A DNA stretch of 64,000 nt from assembly GCF_913063425.1 (NCBI RefSeq), contig NZ_CAJXYK010000002.1:144989-208988 (forward strand), given 5' to 3'. A program made the translations under genes and the position numbers. The notes beneath the pieces were generated by a model that had not been told where the DNA came from, ran no database searches, and saw only the letters and a list, made by a program, of their open reading frames with translations. Position 1 is the first letter of the stretch. Each line of letters begins with the position of its first letter. Below, piece after piece: positions 1 to 8,685 of the stretch. Source of the stretch: an uncultured Thiohalocapsa sp. (lineage in GTDB: Bacteria > Pseudomonadota > Gammaproteobacteria > Chromatiales > Chromatiaceae).

Positions 1-2130
1 TTCGTTGGCGACGGTGAGGCCGTAGTCGTCGAACAGATCCGCCCAGTCCAGCTCGTGGTCGTTCTCCGCCTTGGTGGAGGTGTGCGGGCGGATGGGCTTG
101 TGGTAGCCGGCGATCTTGAAGGTGTCGTTGGCGTGCGCGGCTAGGTCGCTCGCGAGCCAGAGCAGCTGCTGGTCGTGCGCCGCCTGCATGCCGTTCAGGT
201 AGAACTGCGAGTTCAGGTTGATCACGTGCAGCAGGCTGCCGCCGAAGGTCCAGGCGCCGTAGCTGTAGTCGGCGGACTGGGCCGGGTCGGTGTTGCCGGA
301 GTCGAACAGGTTGTAGAGGACTTCAAAGTCGCCGTCCTCGTGGTTGCCGTGCACGGCAAGGATCGGATACATGCGCCCGTCGCCGGACTTGGTGCCCTCG
401 GACCAGTCCGTCAGCCATTGCAGCCAGCTGGCGTCACTGGTGCCGTCGCCGGAGTTGAAGTCGCCGGTGAAGAGCACGAACAGCGGCCGCAGCTTGGCCA
501 CCATTTGGTTGGACCAGCGCCCGGCCTGAAGCGCATCGCCGGAGGACTTGGTGTCGCCGCCGGTGATGTAGGTGAAGGCCTTGGGCGTGTTGGGCGCGGT
601 ACGGAACCACATGCACTCGCCGGCGCCGTCCGAGTCCGCGATGACGAAGCGATAGGCCGTATCCGGCAGCAGGCCGCCGAGCTTGGCGAAGTGGTTGTTC
701 ATACCCCGATACGGGGTGATGCGCTGCGGCGCCTGGCTCATGGCATAGCTGCCGAGCTCCGACAGGCAGCCCTCGGCGGGGTCGTAGAGGTCGTAGTGGA
801 CGGTGGCGCCGCTGCCGCGCACCTGGTCCCAGATGACGTTCATGGTGGTGGCCGGGTCGTCCCCCGGTGACCAGCTGAGGCGCACGCGGTAGCTGGACGG
901 CGTGGTCTGCTCGCCGATGAAGCGCACCACCAGCTCCGGGGCCAGGGCGCTGTTGCCGTCGAAGGACTCCGCGGTGCGCTGGCCCTGGCCCTGGATGATG
1001 AAGGCCATGGCGTTGCCTTCCTGCCAGCCGTCGCGGTCCACGATCTCCTGCACGATGGCCGCGAGGTCCGGCGTGCGCTGGTGCTCGCCGCCGGGCAGCC
1101 CCTCCTCTGTGACGGTCCACTCGGGAATGCCTGCCCAGTCCACCGACGCGGTGGTCTTGGCGCGACTGGAGATGTTGTAGGGCGTATCGGCGTAGGACGC
1201 CGGGTCGTCCGCCGCCTCGCCCCAGATGGTCACGGCGAAGGGATCACTGTTCTTGTCGCCCTCGTCCACGGCGAACTGCAGATGCGCGGAGAGGATCTGC
1301 GCGTCTTCCGGAATGGTGACATCCGTGAGCCGAATGCCGATGGTCTGCCGGCGATCGGGCTCACCCTCGTGGTCCTCCACCAGCTCCAGATCGGAGCTTG
1401 CGATGTCCAGCACGCCCGGGCCGTCATCACCCTCTTCGGCATCGTCGTCGGAGGCGGCGACCCGATAGCGCTCCAGCGACGGCACCACAAGCACCAGCTC
1501 GGGCGCCAGGTCCGCCACATCCACCTCGTCGATGGAGCCGTCAAAAGACTCCGCGGTTCGTGTGCCGCTGCCGGTGAGCACGAAGCCCATGGCGTTGCCC
1601 GCCTGCCAGTCCGGCTGGTCGACAATCTCCTGGACGATGGCCGTCAGGTCCGGCGTGCGCTGCGCCGCATCGGCGGCGTGCTCCAGCTCCCAGTCTGGAA
1701 TGCCGGACCAGTCCGCCTCGGCCGTGGTCAGAAGCCGGCTGCTGATGTCGTTCAGGGCGTCGGTGAAGGCGGCGGCATCGGCCGTCAGCTCGCCGCGGAT
1801 GGTGACGTTGAAGGGATTGACGTTCTTGTCGTCCTCATCGGTGCGGAACTGGATATAGGCGCCGAGAATCGGCAGCCCCTGTGGCAGGTCCAGGCCCGCG
1901 AAGCGCAGGCCGATCAGCTGCGGAACACCGGGGTCGTCTTCGGTGATTTCGAGGTCCGAGCTTGTGAGGTCCACCGCACCCGCGGCCTCCTCGGCATCGT
2001 CGCTGCTCGCGGCGATGTGATAGCGCAATGTCTGATTGGCCGCGGCCGGCGCCGCCAGCATGGCCGCCGCCAGGAACGCGGAGAAGAGTACCCCCGCCGC
2101 GCGCGGCAGGTGGCGTGTGGGTCGGTACAT
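1..2130 (-). CDS. Exported purple-acid-phosphatase-like metallophosphoesterase, partial (3' end outside window)
   Basis: The frame is open for 710 codons from an ATG at 2130 to the left edge, so the C-terminus is missing. Residues 1-33 form a signal peptide ending near APAAA. Two similar modules follow (about 34-205 and 210-400). Each has an Ala-Ser-Asp-Asp-Ala-Glu-Glu start, a 'DLEI/DLEL' strand, 'NVTIRGE/AVTIWGE', 'RTPDLTAIVQEIVD' and 'GNAMGFV/GNAMAFI', so the region is an internal duplication. Residues about 410-520 resemble the Fn3-like N-domain of purple acid phosphatases (SYRVRLSWSPGDDPATTMNV). The catalytic part shows TGDFNSGDG (about 552), AVHGNHED (about 593) and GYHKPIRPH (about 673), the metal-binding motifs of calcineurin-like phosphoesterases. 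It probably hydrolyses phosphoesters outside the cytoplasm; substrate unknown. Confidence 0.85.
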   Translation of the reverse strand, partial: MYRPTRHLPRAAGVLFSAFLAAAMLAAPAAANQTLRYHIAASSDDAEEAAGAVDLTSSDLEITEDDPGVPQLIGLRFAGLDLPQGLPILGAYIQFRTDEDDKNVNPFNVTIRGELTADAAAFTDALNDISSRLLTTAEADWSGIPDWELEHAADAAQRTPDLTAIVQEIVDQPDWQAGNAMGFVLTGSGTRTAESFDGSIDEVDVADLAPELVLVVPSLERYRVAASDDDAEEGDDGPGVLDIASSDLELVEDHEGEPDRRQTIGIRLTDVTIPEDAQILSAHLQFAVDEGDKNSDPFAVTIWGEAADDPASYADTPYNISSRAKTTASVDWAGIPEWTVTEEGLPGGEHQRTPDLAAIVQEIVDRDGWQEGNAMAFIIQGQGQRTAESFDGNSALAPELVVRFIGEQTTPSSYRVRLSWSPGDDPATTMNVIWDQVRGSGATVHYDLYDPAEGCLSELGSYAMSQAPQRITPYRGMNNHFAKLGGLLPDTAYRFVIADSDGAGECMWFRTAPNTPKAFTYITGGDTKSSGDALQAGRWSNQMVAKLRPLFVLFTGDFNSGDGTSDASWLQWLTDWSEGTKSGDGRMYPILAVHGNHEDGDFEVLYNLFDSGNTDPAQSADYSYGAWTFGGSLLHVINLNSQFYLNGMQAAHDQQLLWLASDLAAHANDTFKIAGYHKPIRPHTSTKAENDHELDWADLFDDYGLTVANE

Positions 2131-2461
2131 CGGTGCCCCCGGGTGAGCTGATAGATGAACGGCAGGCGAGGGGCCGCTGCCGAAGGCCTGGGACCCATGC
2201 CGGCGCCGGGCTCTTGCCCAGCGGCGACGCGCCGCCGGCCCAGGCCGGGTAGTGACGGCCCGGTGGGCTTCAGACGGCTCCAGGGCCTGGAGGCTTCTGC
2301 AAAGCCGCCTCCAGCATTCCGGAAAACCCCTCAATCATATGGGTATTAACCACGATCCGTGTAGCCATCTACCCAGACGCGGCGGCTATGCTAGCGAGCC
2401 GATGTGACGGGACTGAGAAGCAGCTGTTGCGATTTGATGGCGATGCATGTCGCGAGCTGCG
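2131..2461. other. Intergenic leader between two minus-strand genes
   Basis: No gene is visible here. Read on the minus strand it contains an AT-richer stretch (around 2330-2355, with TATGAT as a possible -10) about 200 bases before the phosphatase ATG. GC-rich stem-loops follow, for example TGGAGGC/GCCgCCTCCA near 2287-2316. A structured 5' leader is possible, but I could not match it to a known riboswitch class. Confidence 0.3.
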
Positions 2462-4252
2462 TCAGCGCAGGCGCAGCCGCACCGGGCGCAGGTGGTAGGC
2501 ATGGCGGGTCTGGGTGTGGTCGAACACGGCCACCCAGAGCAGGGTGCCGTCGGTGATGGCGACGTCCCGGCTGGAGCCCGTGTCCAGGCGCCGGCTCAGC
2601 TCCAGGGACCAGCGCCCGTCCGCCCAATGGCCACGGGCGGCGATGTCGCCGCGGTCGCCTGTGAGCCGGCCGGTGGGCAGCACGCTCGGCAGCAGCGTGC
2701 CCACCGGCAGGGTGTCCGGGCCGTCGGCGTAGGGGCGGGTGTCGTTGAATTCGATCCAGGCCGGCTCCGGTGCCGTTGCCGGCGGCGCCGGTGGTGCGCC
2801 GCCGGCCGCCTCCGGCAGGGCCAGATCCCGGGGGTCCTTCGGCAGGCGCAGCGGCTGCGTCCGGCCCTCGCTGAAGAACTCCCAGTTCATCTCGTAGCCG
2901 CTGAAGGTGCCGGGCGGGTCCTTGCGGTAGCCGCCGGTGTAGCGCGGCAGCCAGGCGCCGCTGTCCGGGTCCCGGGTGCGCGGCGTCTGCGCCGGGGCGG
3001 GCAACGGCGGGCCGAAGAAATTGTCGTCCGCCTGATGCTCGGCGTCGTTGCGCACGGACTTCCAGTGCCAGACGTCGAGGATGCCGCCGTCGGTGGTGTA
3101 GTGCAGGCCGCGACCGCCAGGCGCCTCGGGCTCGCCCCGCAGCGGCTGCGCACCCAGGTGCACCGAGGTCAGGGCCGCGAGCGGCCTGCCGGGCGGCGCC
3201 AGCATGAGGGCGAGCTTGTCCTCGTACCAGCGGTTCTCGTCGGCACTGCGGTAGGCGGTCTGCAGGATGCGCCAGCCCTGGGCTGTCTTGAGCAGCGGCA
3301 CATGGGCGGTGCTGCGGGTGGGGTCGGTCCACTCGCAGAGCAGGTAGACACGCTCGCCGTCGTGGACGCCGCGCAGGGTCAGGATGCTCTCGCCGCCCGG
3401 CAGATTGGCGCCGTTGGCGAGTGCGATGCGCAGCGCGGGGGCCTGCGCCCAGGCGCGGTCGTCCACGCGGCCGTCCAGCACGGGCAACTCCACGGCCCGC
3501 GGCAGGGTCAGGTCCCGCACCAGCACGCGGTCCGCGACGACGGCGGCGACGATCAGACCCAGGCTCACCGCCGCCGCCCAGGCGCCGATGCGCAGGTGGG
3601 CCGGGCGCGGCAGCAGGATCGCGAGCAGGCGCCGCACACCGCCGCCGGCGAGCTGTAGACCGACATGCGCCGCGGCATAGCCCAGCAGGCCCCAGGCCGC
3701 CATCCGATGCAGCGCCTCCAGCAGCCGGCGCCCGCCGGGCGGCGCAGCACCAAGGTATTGCAGGGCACCGGTGCCGGCCGCCAACAGCAGCAGACCAAAG
3801 GCGAGCCAGTACAGCACCAGGTCCAGCCGGCGCAGGCGGGCCGCGCGGTCGCCCGCTGCCCCCATCCGCGGCAGTCGCAGCAGCCGGCGGCCGAGACCGC
3901 TTCGCACCTGATACAGGGCATAGGCCAGCATGGCCGCCAGCACAAGGGCACCGGAGATGAGATGCCACAGCAGCGCCGCCCCCTGCGGCAGCACCGGGGC
4001 CAGTGCGGCGGAAACCAGGGCATCGGGGGCATCTGCGGCGATGCGCAGGCCGGTGGCGAGGCTCACCGCCAGGGCCAGCACCAGCAGCCAGTGGAGCAGC
4101 ACCGTCGGCAGCGGCGCGCGGCTGAGCCGCTGTGTCGGTGAGCCTTGCGGCGGGGAGGGCTCGGTGGCGCCGACCTCCGCGCGGATGCGCTGAGGCCGGG
4201 ACGGCTGCCGGCCCGCGCCGGTCGCAACGGCCGTCCGGGTTGCAGGGGACAT
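2462..4252 (-). CDS. Membrane cytochrome b fused to ethylbenzene-dehydrogenase-type heme-binding domain
   Basis: 596 residues. The N-terminal half has about five membrane segments (around 50-70, 94-115, 143-165, 180-203, 222-245). Membrane histidines in VLLHWLL, ALLWHLISG and AAAHVGL suit b-heme ligation, as in cytochrome b561-like subunits. Residues about 250-596 form a soluble domain like the heme-binding gamma subunit of ethylbenzene dehydrogenase/DMSO-reductase-family enzymes (PVLDGRVDDRAWAQAP; YLLCEWTDPTRS; DNFFGPPLP; GTLLPSVLPTG). No CxxCH c-heme motif is present. It is probably an inner-membrane electron-transfer protein with the soluble domain in the periplasm. No molybdoenzyme catalytic subunit is adjacent, so the partner is unknown. 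The ribosome-binding site before the ATG at 4252 is weak. Confidence 0.8.
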   Translation of the reverse strand: MSPATRTAVATGAGRQPSRPQRIRAEVGATEPSPPQGSPTQRLSRAPLPTVLLHWLLVLALAVSLATGLRIAADAPDALVSAALAPVLPQGAALLWHLISGALVLAAMLAYALYQVRSGLGRRLLRLPRMGAAGDRAARLRRLDLVLYWLAFGLLLLAAGTGALQYLGAAPPGGRRLLEALHRMAAWGLLGYAAAHVGLQLAGGGVRRLLAILLPRPAHLRIGAWAAAVSLGLIVAAVVADRVLVRDLTLPRAVELPVLDGRVDDRAWAQAPALRIALANGANLPGGESILTLRGVHDGERVYLLCEWTDPTRSTAHVPLLKTAQGWRILQTAYRSADENRWYEDKLALMLAPPGRPLAALTSVHLGAQPLRGEPEAPGGRGLHYTTDGGILDVWHWKSVRNDAEHQADDNFFGPPLPAPAQTPRTRDPDSGAWLPRYTGGYRKDPPGTFSGYEMNWEFFSEGRTQPLRLPKDPRDLALPEAAGGAPPAPPATAPEPAWIEFNDTRPYADGPDTLPVGTLLPSVLPTGRLTGDRGDIAARGHWADGRWSLELSRRLDTGSSRDVAITDGTLLWVAVFDHTQTRHAYHLRPVRLRLR

Positions 4253-4403
4253 CGCGGCTTGGCTGGATTGGTCCGGATGAGAGAGGACCGGGGCGGCAGC
4301 CCCGGGTCATTCGGCGGCCAAGCCTAGCGGGCGTTCATGACGATTTCTTGATGCTCGCGCCGGCGGGCGGCATGGGACTGTCCCGGGTGAGGCTGCAGGG
4401 AGC

Positions 4404-4468
4404 GGGTCGGGCACGGGGGTCGGGCACTGGGGTCGGGCACGGGGGTCGGGCACGGGGGTCGGGCAGGG
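4404..4468. repeat. 13-bp tandem repeat array, 5 copies
   Basis: Five consecutive near-identical copies of GGGTCGGGCACGG lie immediately downstream of the cyanase stop codon; the unit T falls at 4407, 4420, 4433, 4446 and 4459. The array is non-coding. Two other arrays in this window also have a 13-bp period but an unrelated unit. Confidence 0.85.
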
Positions 4469-4508
4469 GCCGCGCACGGGCCGGATGCCCGTGCGCCGAA
4501 GGTCGCTG

Positions 4509-4949
4509 TCACCAGGACTTGTAGGGCAGGAACTTGCCGTTCAGTGTCACCACCACGCGGTCGCCTTTCGGGTCCTCCTGCTTGGCGACGTCCATGGAGA
4601 AGTCGATGGCGCTCATGATGCCGTCGCCGAACTGCTCGTGGATGACCTCCTTCAGGGTCTCGCCGTAGACGCCGACGATTTCGTAGAAGCGGTAGATCAG
4701 CGGGTCGGTGGGGATGGTCTGGTCCCAGACCTTTTTCGGGAACTCGGTGAGGGCGGCAGCCACGTCCGGGCCCAGGCCCAGGGCCTCGGTGCAGGTCTTG
4801 GCGTTGGCCTCGCTCAGGCTGTTCATGCCGAGGCAGGCGGAGCACAGGAACTCCGGCGCCAGACCGACGGCGCCCCCGAGCGCCTCCCAGGTCATGCCCT
4901 TGGCCTTCTTCGCGTCCAGGATGGCGGTCTTCATCTCGGTCTTGGTCAT
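4509..4949 (-). CDS. cynS: Cyanate hydratase (cyanase)
   Basis: 146 residues, the usual cyanase length. The enzyme decomposes cyanate with bicarbonate to ammonium (via carbamate) and CO2 in the cytoplasm. The N-terminal HTH-like part begins MTKTEMKTAILDAKKAKG. The highly conserved C-terminal catalytic region (YRFYEIVGVYG, HEQFGDGIMSAIDF, GKFLPYKSW) carries the expected Arg, Glu and Ser active-site residues. The start at 4949 is preceded by GAGGTG eight bases upstream; a longer open frame reaching 5216 lacks support. It is divergent from an ABC importer (5252-8422), which suggests cyanate uptake and detoxification or use as a nitrogen source. Confidence 0.95.
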   Translation of the reverse strand: MTKTEMKTAILDAKKAKGMTWEALGGAVGLAPEFLCSACLGMNSLSEANAKTCTEALGLGPDVAAALTEFPKKVWDQTIPTDPLIYRFYEIVGVYGETLKEVIHEQFGDGIMSAIDFSMDVAKQEDPKGDRVVVTLNGKFLPYKSW

Positions 4950-5251
4950 GCGTCGGCACCTCGTCGTGCGGCTGAAGAAACTGGATGGGAGCAACCGGCA
5001 GAAGGCAAGCAAGCCTGGTGCCAAGGCACGCCGACGCGGATCGTTGCCGGCGTGAAGCTCGGAATCGAGATTGCCGACTGGAATTGTCAGGCATTGTCGA
5101 CACTCGCGGCCGAGCACGACGCCGACGAATGTCGCCAAACCGGTGCGCTCGGTGCGCCACCCTGCGCCGTGACTGGGCAAACACGGCATCTGCAGGCCAT
5201 GGCACGGTCTCTGCACTGGCCTCCGGCAACCTTCACTGCCGGAACCATCGC
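4950..5251. promoter_or_regulatory. Divergent control region between cynS and its ABC transporter
   Basis: About 300 bases separate the cynS ATG from the transporter ATG and must contain both promoters. Open frames cross it but look like shadows. I see no clear operator. No LysR/CynR-type regulator gene lies next to the cluster, so the control mechanism is not evident. Confidence 0.4.
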
Positions 5252-6058
5252 ATGGCTGCCAGCGTCTCCGTCGATTTCATCACCCACACCTTCAAGGGCC
5301 AGAGCGCACCGACGCTCAAGGACGTCGAGCTCAGCATTCGCCCTGGCGAGCAGGTGGCGCTGATCGGCCGCAGCGGCTGCGGCAAGTCCACGCTGCTGCA
5401 CATGCTGGCGGGGCTGATGCTGCCGACGGAGGGCTGCGTGCACATCCGCGGCCACATGGTCACCAAGCCGAGCGCCAAATGGAACATGATGTTCCAGAAG
5501 CCGAGCCTGTACCCCTGGATGTCGGTGCGGCAGAACGCGGAGCTGGGCCTGCTCTTCGCCGGGCGCCGCGATCCGGCGCGCATCGATGCGCTGCTGGATC
5601 TGGTGGGCCTCGCCGACAAGGCAGACGCCAATGTCCAAAGCCTCTCCGGCGGGCAGCAGCAGCGGGTGGCCCTGGCGCGCTCGCTCGCCACCTCCCCCGA
5701 GCTGCTGCTGCTGGATGAGCCCTTCTCGGCGCTGGACGCCTTCACCCGCGCCGCGCTCCAGGACGAGGTCTCCCGCATCGCCCGGCAGGAGAAGCTCACG
5801 CTGGTCATCGTCACCCACGACATCGATGAGGCCGTGGCCATGGCGGACCGGGTGCTGATCATGGCGGCCAACCCCGGGCGCATCGTCGGCGAGATGGCCA
5901 TCGACCTGCCGACGCCCCGGGAGCGCGCCAGTGCCGAATACAGCCGCGCCCGCGAGCAGCTGATGACCACCTTTGACGGACTCGTCGGCGACGGCCGCAG
6001 CACAGCGGCGCCGAGCGCGGACACCCAGGACGCGGAGCCCCAGCGCGCCGCCGCCTGA
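5252..6058 (+). CDS. ABC transporter ATP-binding subunit (cyanate/nitrate/taurine type)
   Basis: 268 residues of the NrtD/SsuB/TauB/CynD family. It shows Walker A GRSGCGKST (about 43-51), a Q-loop in MFQKPSLYPWMSV, signature LSGGQQQRVALARSL, Walker B LLLLDEPFSALD and the switch histidine in VIVTHDIDEA. It energises import from the inner face of the membrane. The ATG at 5252 was chosen because homology begins right after it (MAASVSVDFITHTF); the open frame continues upstream to 4985 without family resemblance. It is the first gene of a three-gene set with the binding protein and permease. The neighbouring cyanase makes cyanate the most likely cargo. Confidence 0.88.
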   Translation: MAASVSVDFITHTFKGQSAPTLKDVELSIRPGEQVALIGRSGCGKSTLLHMLAGLMLPTEGCVHIRGHMVTKPSAKWNMMFQKPSLYPWMSVRQNAELGLLFAGRRDPARIDALLDLVGLADKADANVQSLSGGQQQRVALARSLATSPELLLLDEPFSALDAFTRAALQDEVSRIARQEKLTLVIVTHDIDEAVAMADRVLIMAANPGRIVGEMAIDLPTPRERASAEYSRAREQLMTTFDGLVGDGRSTAAPSADTQDAEPQRAAA

Positions 6059-6188
6059 GCCGCCACAGCGCCGGCAACCGATCCCCTTCCCCGCCGAGCC
6101 GCCCCAGAAGCGGCCGGCGCCCACCACTGAGGCTGGCAACCGGATTTCCTCTCCACAGCCGACCATCGCAACCCAAGAGGCACCCTCC

Positions 6189-7424
6189 ATGAGCCAGCAC
6201 GATGACGATCTGAATTACCTCTTCGAGCACGAGATGTCGCGCCGCGACTTCATGCTCGACCTGCTTGCCAAGGGCGGCCTCGCCGCCACCATGGCGAGCC
6301 TGCCGGGCCTGCTGAACGCCGCCGAGCCGCCGGAGGACGAGGTCGTGCGCATCGGCTACATCCCCATCACCGACGCCACCGCCCTGCTGGTGGCCCACGC
6401 CAACGGATATTTCGAAGAGGAAGGGCTGAAGGTGGAGAAGCCCACGCTGATCCGCGGCTGGTCGCCGCTGGTGGAAGGCTTCGCCGCCGGCAAGTTCAAC
6501 CTGGTGCACCTGCTGAAGCCCATCCCCGTGTGGATGCGCTACAACAACGACTTCCCCGTCAAGATCATGTCCTGGGCGCACCTGAACGGCTCCGCCGTGG
6601 TGGCCGGCAAGCACCTGGACGCCAAGGACTTCAGCGACCTCGCCGGCAAGCAGGTTGCGGTGCCCTACTGGTACAGCATGCACAACATCGTGCTGCAGAT
6701 GGCGCTGCGCAACGCCGGCCTGAAGCCGGTCATCAAGGACCAGACCGCGGAGCTGGCAGCGGACGAGGTCAACCTGATGATCATGCCGCCGCCGGACATG
6801 CCGCCGGCGCTGGCGTCCAAAAAGATCGACGCCTTCATCGTCGCCGAGCCCTTCAACGCCGCCGGCGAGCTGCTGGCGGGCGGCACCATGCTGCGCTTCA
6901 CCGGCGACATCTGGAAGAACCACCCCTGCTGCGTGGTCTGCATGAACGAGCAGACCGTCGCCGCCAAGCCGGAGTGGACCCAGAAGGTCATGAACGCCGT
7001 GGTCAAGGCGCAGATCTACGCCCAGCAGAACAAGGGCGAGGTGGCGCACATGCTCTCCAAGGATGGCAAGAAGTACCTGCCCATGCCGGCCAAGGTGGTG
7101 GAGCGGGCCATGACCTTCTACGGCCCAGACGACTACACGGACCCGAACGCCAACCGCCACGTCGCCGAGTGGCAGAACGGGCGCATCGACTTCCAGCCCT
7201 ACCCCTACCCGAGCGCCACCAAGCTCATCGTCGAGGAAATGAACAAGACCCTGGTGGGCGGCGACACCACCTTCCTGAAGGATCTCGACCCCGACTTCGT
7301 GACGCAGGACCTGGTGAACTACGACCACGTCAAGGTGGCCATGGAGCAGTTCATGGACTGGTCCAAGGTGCCGGGCATCAACCCGGACGACCCCTACACG
7401 CGTGAAGAAGTGGTGGTGCTGTGA
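6189..7424 (+). CDS. ABC transporter substrate-binding protein with Tat-like leader (probable cyanate binding)
   Basis: 411 residues of the NrtA/SsuA-like periplasmic binding family. The start is typical: EDEVVRIGYIPITDATALLVAHANGYFEEEGL after cleavage near LLNAAE, split here as VVRIGYIPITDAT and GYFEEEGL. The leader contains SRRDFM followed by a hydrophobic run, as in Tat signals. AGRVSAFEE-like elements are replaced by IDAFIVAEPFNAAGE, and VCMNEQTVAAKP also fits the family. AGAGG precedes the ATG at 6189. It lies 130 bases after the ATPase gene and overlaps the permease gene by 4 bases (GTGA), so translation of the two is probably coupled. Binding-pocket specificity cannot be read from sequence alone; cyanate is inferred from cynS. 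Confidence 0.87.
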   Translation: MSQHDDDLNYLFEHEMSRRDFMLDLLAKGGLAATMASLPGLLNAAEPPEDEVVRIGYIPITDATALLVAHANGYFEEEGLKVEKPTLIRGWSPLVEGFAAGKFNLVHLLKPIPVWMRYNNDFPVKIMSWAHLNGSAVVAGKHLDAKDFSDLAGKQVAVPYWYSMHNIVLQMALRNAGLKPVIKDQTAELAADEVNLMIMPPPDMPPALASKKIDAFIVAEPFNAAGELLAGGTMLRFTGDIWKNHPCCVVCMNEQTVAAKPEWTQKVMNAVVKAQIYAQQNKGEVAHMLSKDGKKYLPMPAKVVERAMTFYGPDDYTDPNANRHVAEWQNGRIDFQPYPYPSATKLIVEEMNKTLVGGDTTFLKDLDPDFVTQDLVNYDHVKVAMEQFMDWSKVPGINPDDPYTREEVVVL

Positions 7425-8422
7425 CGGCGGCCGAGGGCACCCTGCCGCTGACCGCGGAGCCGGCGCTCACCGGCGGCGAGCAGCGCCGCTCGGCCGGCGG
7501 CCGGCCGGCGAGGCCGGCGGCTGCCGACGCAGGCGCACCGGCACCGCCGGGCGGTGCCGGCGACGCGGGGCGCAGCGCCCCCGCACGCAGCGCCGTCATC
7601 GAGCGACCCGCGCGCCACTGGCACACCCGCACCTTCCGCTGGCCTGCGGTACGGGCCTTCCTGCTGTCCACGGTGGCCTATCCGGCCCTGGGCATCGCAG
7701 TGCTGCTGGCGCTCTGGTGGCTCGGCGGCTGGGCCATTGCAAGTAACGAGGACGTGTCCGCCTTCGCCGGCTTCGCGCCGGCCCCGGCCTTTGCGGCCCT
7801 CGGCGAGCTGGTCGCCTCCGGCGATGTGTGGGGCACCATTTACCCGAGCCTGTACCGCATCGGCATGGGCCTGCTCTGGGCCTTCGTCATCGGCGTGCCG
7901 GTGGGCGTGGCCATCGGGCTGTCGTCGGCGCTGCGGGAGGTCACCCACGTGCCCTTTCAGTTCCTGCGCATGATCAGCCCCCTGGCCTGGATGCCCATTG
8001 CGGTGCTGGCCTTCGCCACCTGGGACGGCGCCATCGTCTTCCTGATCACCGTCGCCGCGGTCTGGCCCGTGCTCTTCTCCACCGCCCAGGGCGTGCGCCG
8101 CATCGACCCGCTGTGGTTCAAGGTGGCGCGCAACCTGGGCGCCGACGGCTGGCAGATGCTGCGCCGGGTGATCATGCCCGCCATCGGGCAGGACATCTTC
8201 GCGGGCTTGAGGCTCGCGGTGGGCGTCGCCTGGATCGTGCTCGTACCGGCGGAGTACCTGGGCGTCACCAGCGGCCTGGGCTACGCCATCAACGACGCCC
8301 GCGACACGCTGGAGTACGACACCCTGGCAGCCATCGTCGTGGTCATCGGCATCATCGGCTTCCTGCTGGATGGCCTCTGCGTCAGCCTCATCAAACGCTT
8401 CTCGTGGCGGCAGGCGGACTGA
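7421..8422 (+). CDS. ABC transporter permease (probable cyanate importer)
   Basis: 333 residues starting at a GTG that overlaps the TGA of the binding-protein gene. The first ~75 residues are Ala/Pro/Gly-rich and poorly conserved. A BPD_transp_1 core follows with about six membrane segments (e.g. YPALGIAVLLALWWLGGW, IVFLITVAAVWPVLF, LAAIVVVIGIIGFLLDGL). The cytoplasmic EAA-type loop is ARNLGADGWQMLRRVIMPA. It completes the ATPase/binding-protein/permease set beside cynS. A hairpin (TGCGGCC-gat-GGCCGCA, 8453-8469) lies just after the stop but has no T-tract, so it is a weak terminator candidate. Confidence 0.87.
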   Translation: MTAAEGTLPLTAEPALTGGEQRRSAGGRPARPAAADAGAPAPPGGAGDAGRSAPARSAVIERPARHWHTRTFRWPAVRAFLLSTVAYPALGIAVLLALWWLGGWAIASNEDVSAFAGFAPAPAFAALGELVASGDVWGTIYPSLYRIGMGLLWAFVIGVPVGVAIGLSSALREVTHVPFQFLRMISPLAWMPIAVLAFATWDGAIVFLITVAAVWPVLFSTAQGVRRIDPLWFKVARNLGADGWQMLRRVIMPAIGQDIFAGLRLAVGVAWIVLVPAEYLGVTSGLGYAINDARDTLEYDTLAAIVVVIGIIGFLLDGLCVSLIKRFSWRQAD

Positions 8423-8685
8423 GACCGGCGGCAATGCCGGCGGCGTAAGGCCTGCGGCCGATGGCCGCATCCAAAGTCCGGGGCCTGGGCTCGCCGGGTC
8501 GTCGGCGGCATACCGCCGCGTCGGCCGCTGCCTGCGGCGGTATCAGGACGGCTGCGGCCACCGTGGACTTGCCGCGCCGGCTGGGGCCGAGAGCCAGCAT
8601 CCCGAGCCCGTGGTACACCACCACCGCCGCAGACAGGCCGGGGAGCCCCCCGAGGGAGCAGGCGTGCCGCAGCGCGCAGCATCCG

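Noticed and set aside
2131..2461. Riboswitch in the phosphatase leader
   Set aside because: GC-rich hairpins are present, but no conserved boxes of cobalamin, c-di-GMP or other classes could be recognised.
2391..4310. A 639-codon minus-strand frame overlapping the cytochrome b fusion gene
   Set aside because: It is a different frame of the same strand with Pro/Arg/Ala-rich low-complexity sequence; the 596-residue frame carries the membrane segments and family motifs.
4404..4468. CRISPR-like array
   Set aside because: The units are contiguous 13-bp repeats without spacers. The same applies to the arrays at 13013 and 47137; REP clusters near the RAYT have irregular spacing and alternate orientation. 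No cas genes are present.
8391..8624. A 77-codon minus-strand frame with a P-loop-like GPSRRGKST
   Set aside because: There is no further NTPase motif, no ribosome-binding site, and the rest is low-complexity; the match is probably chance.
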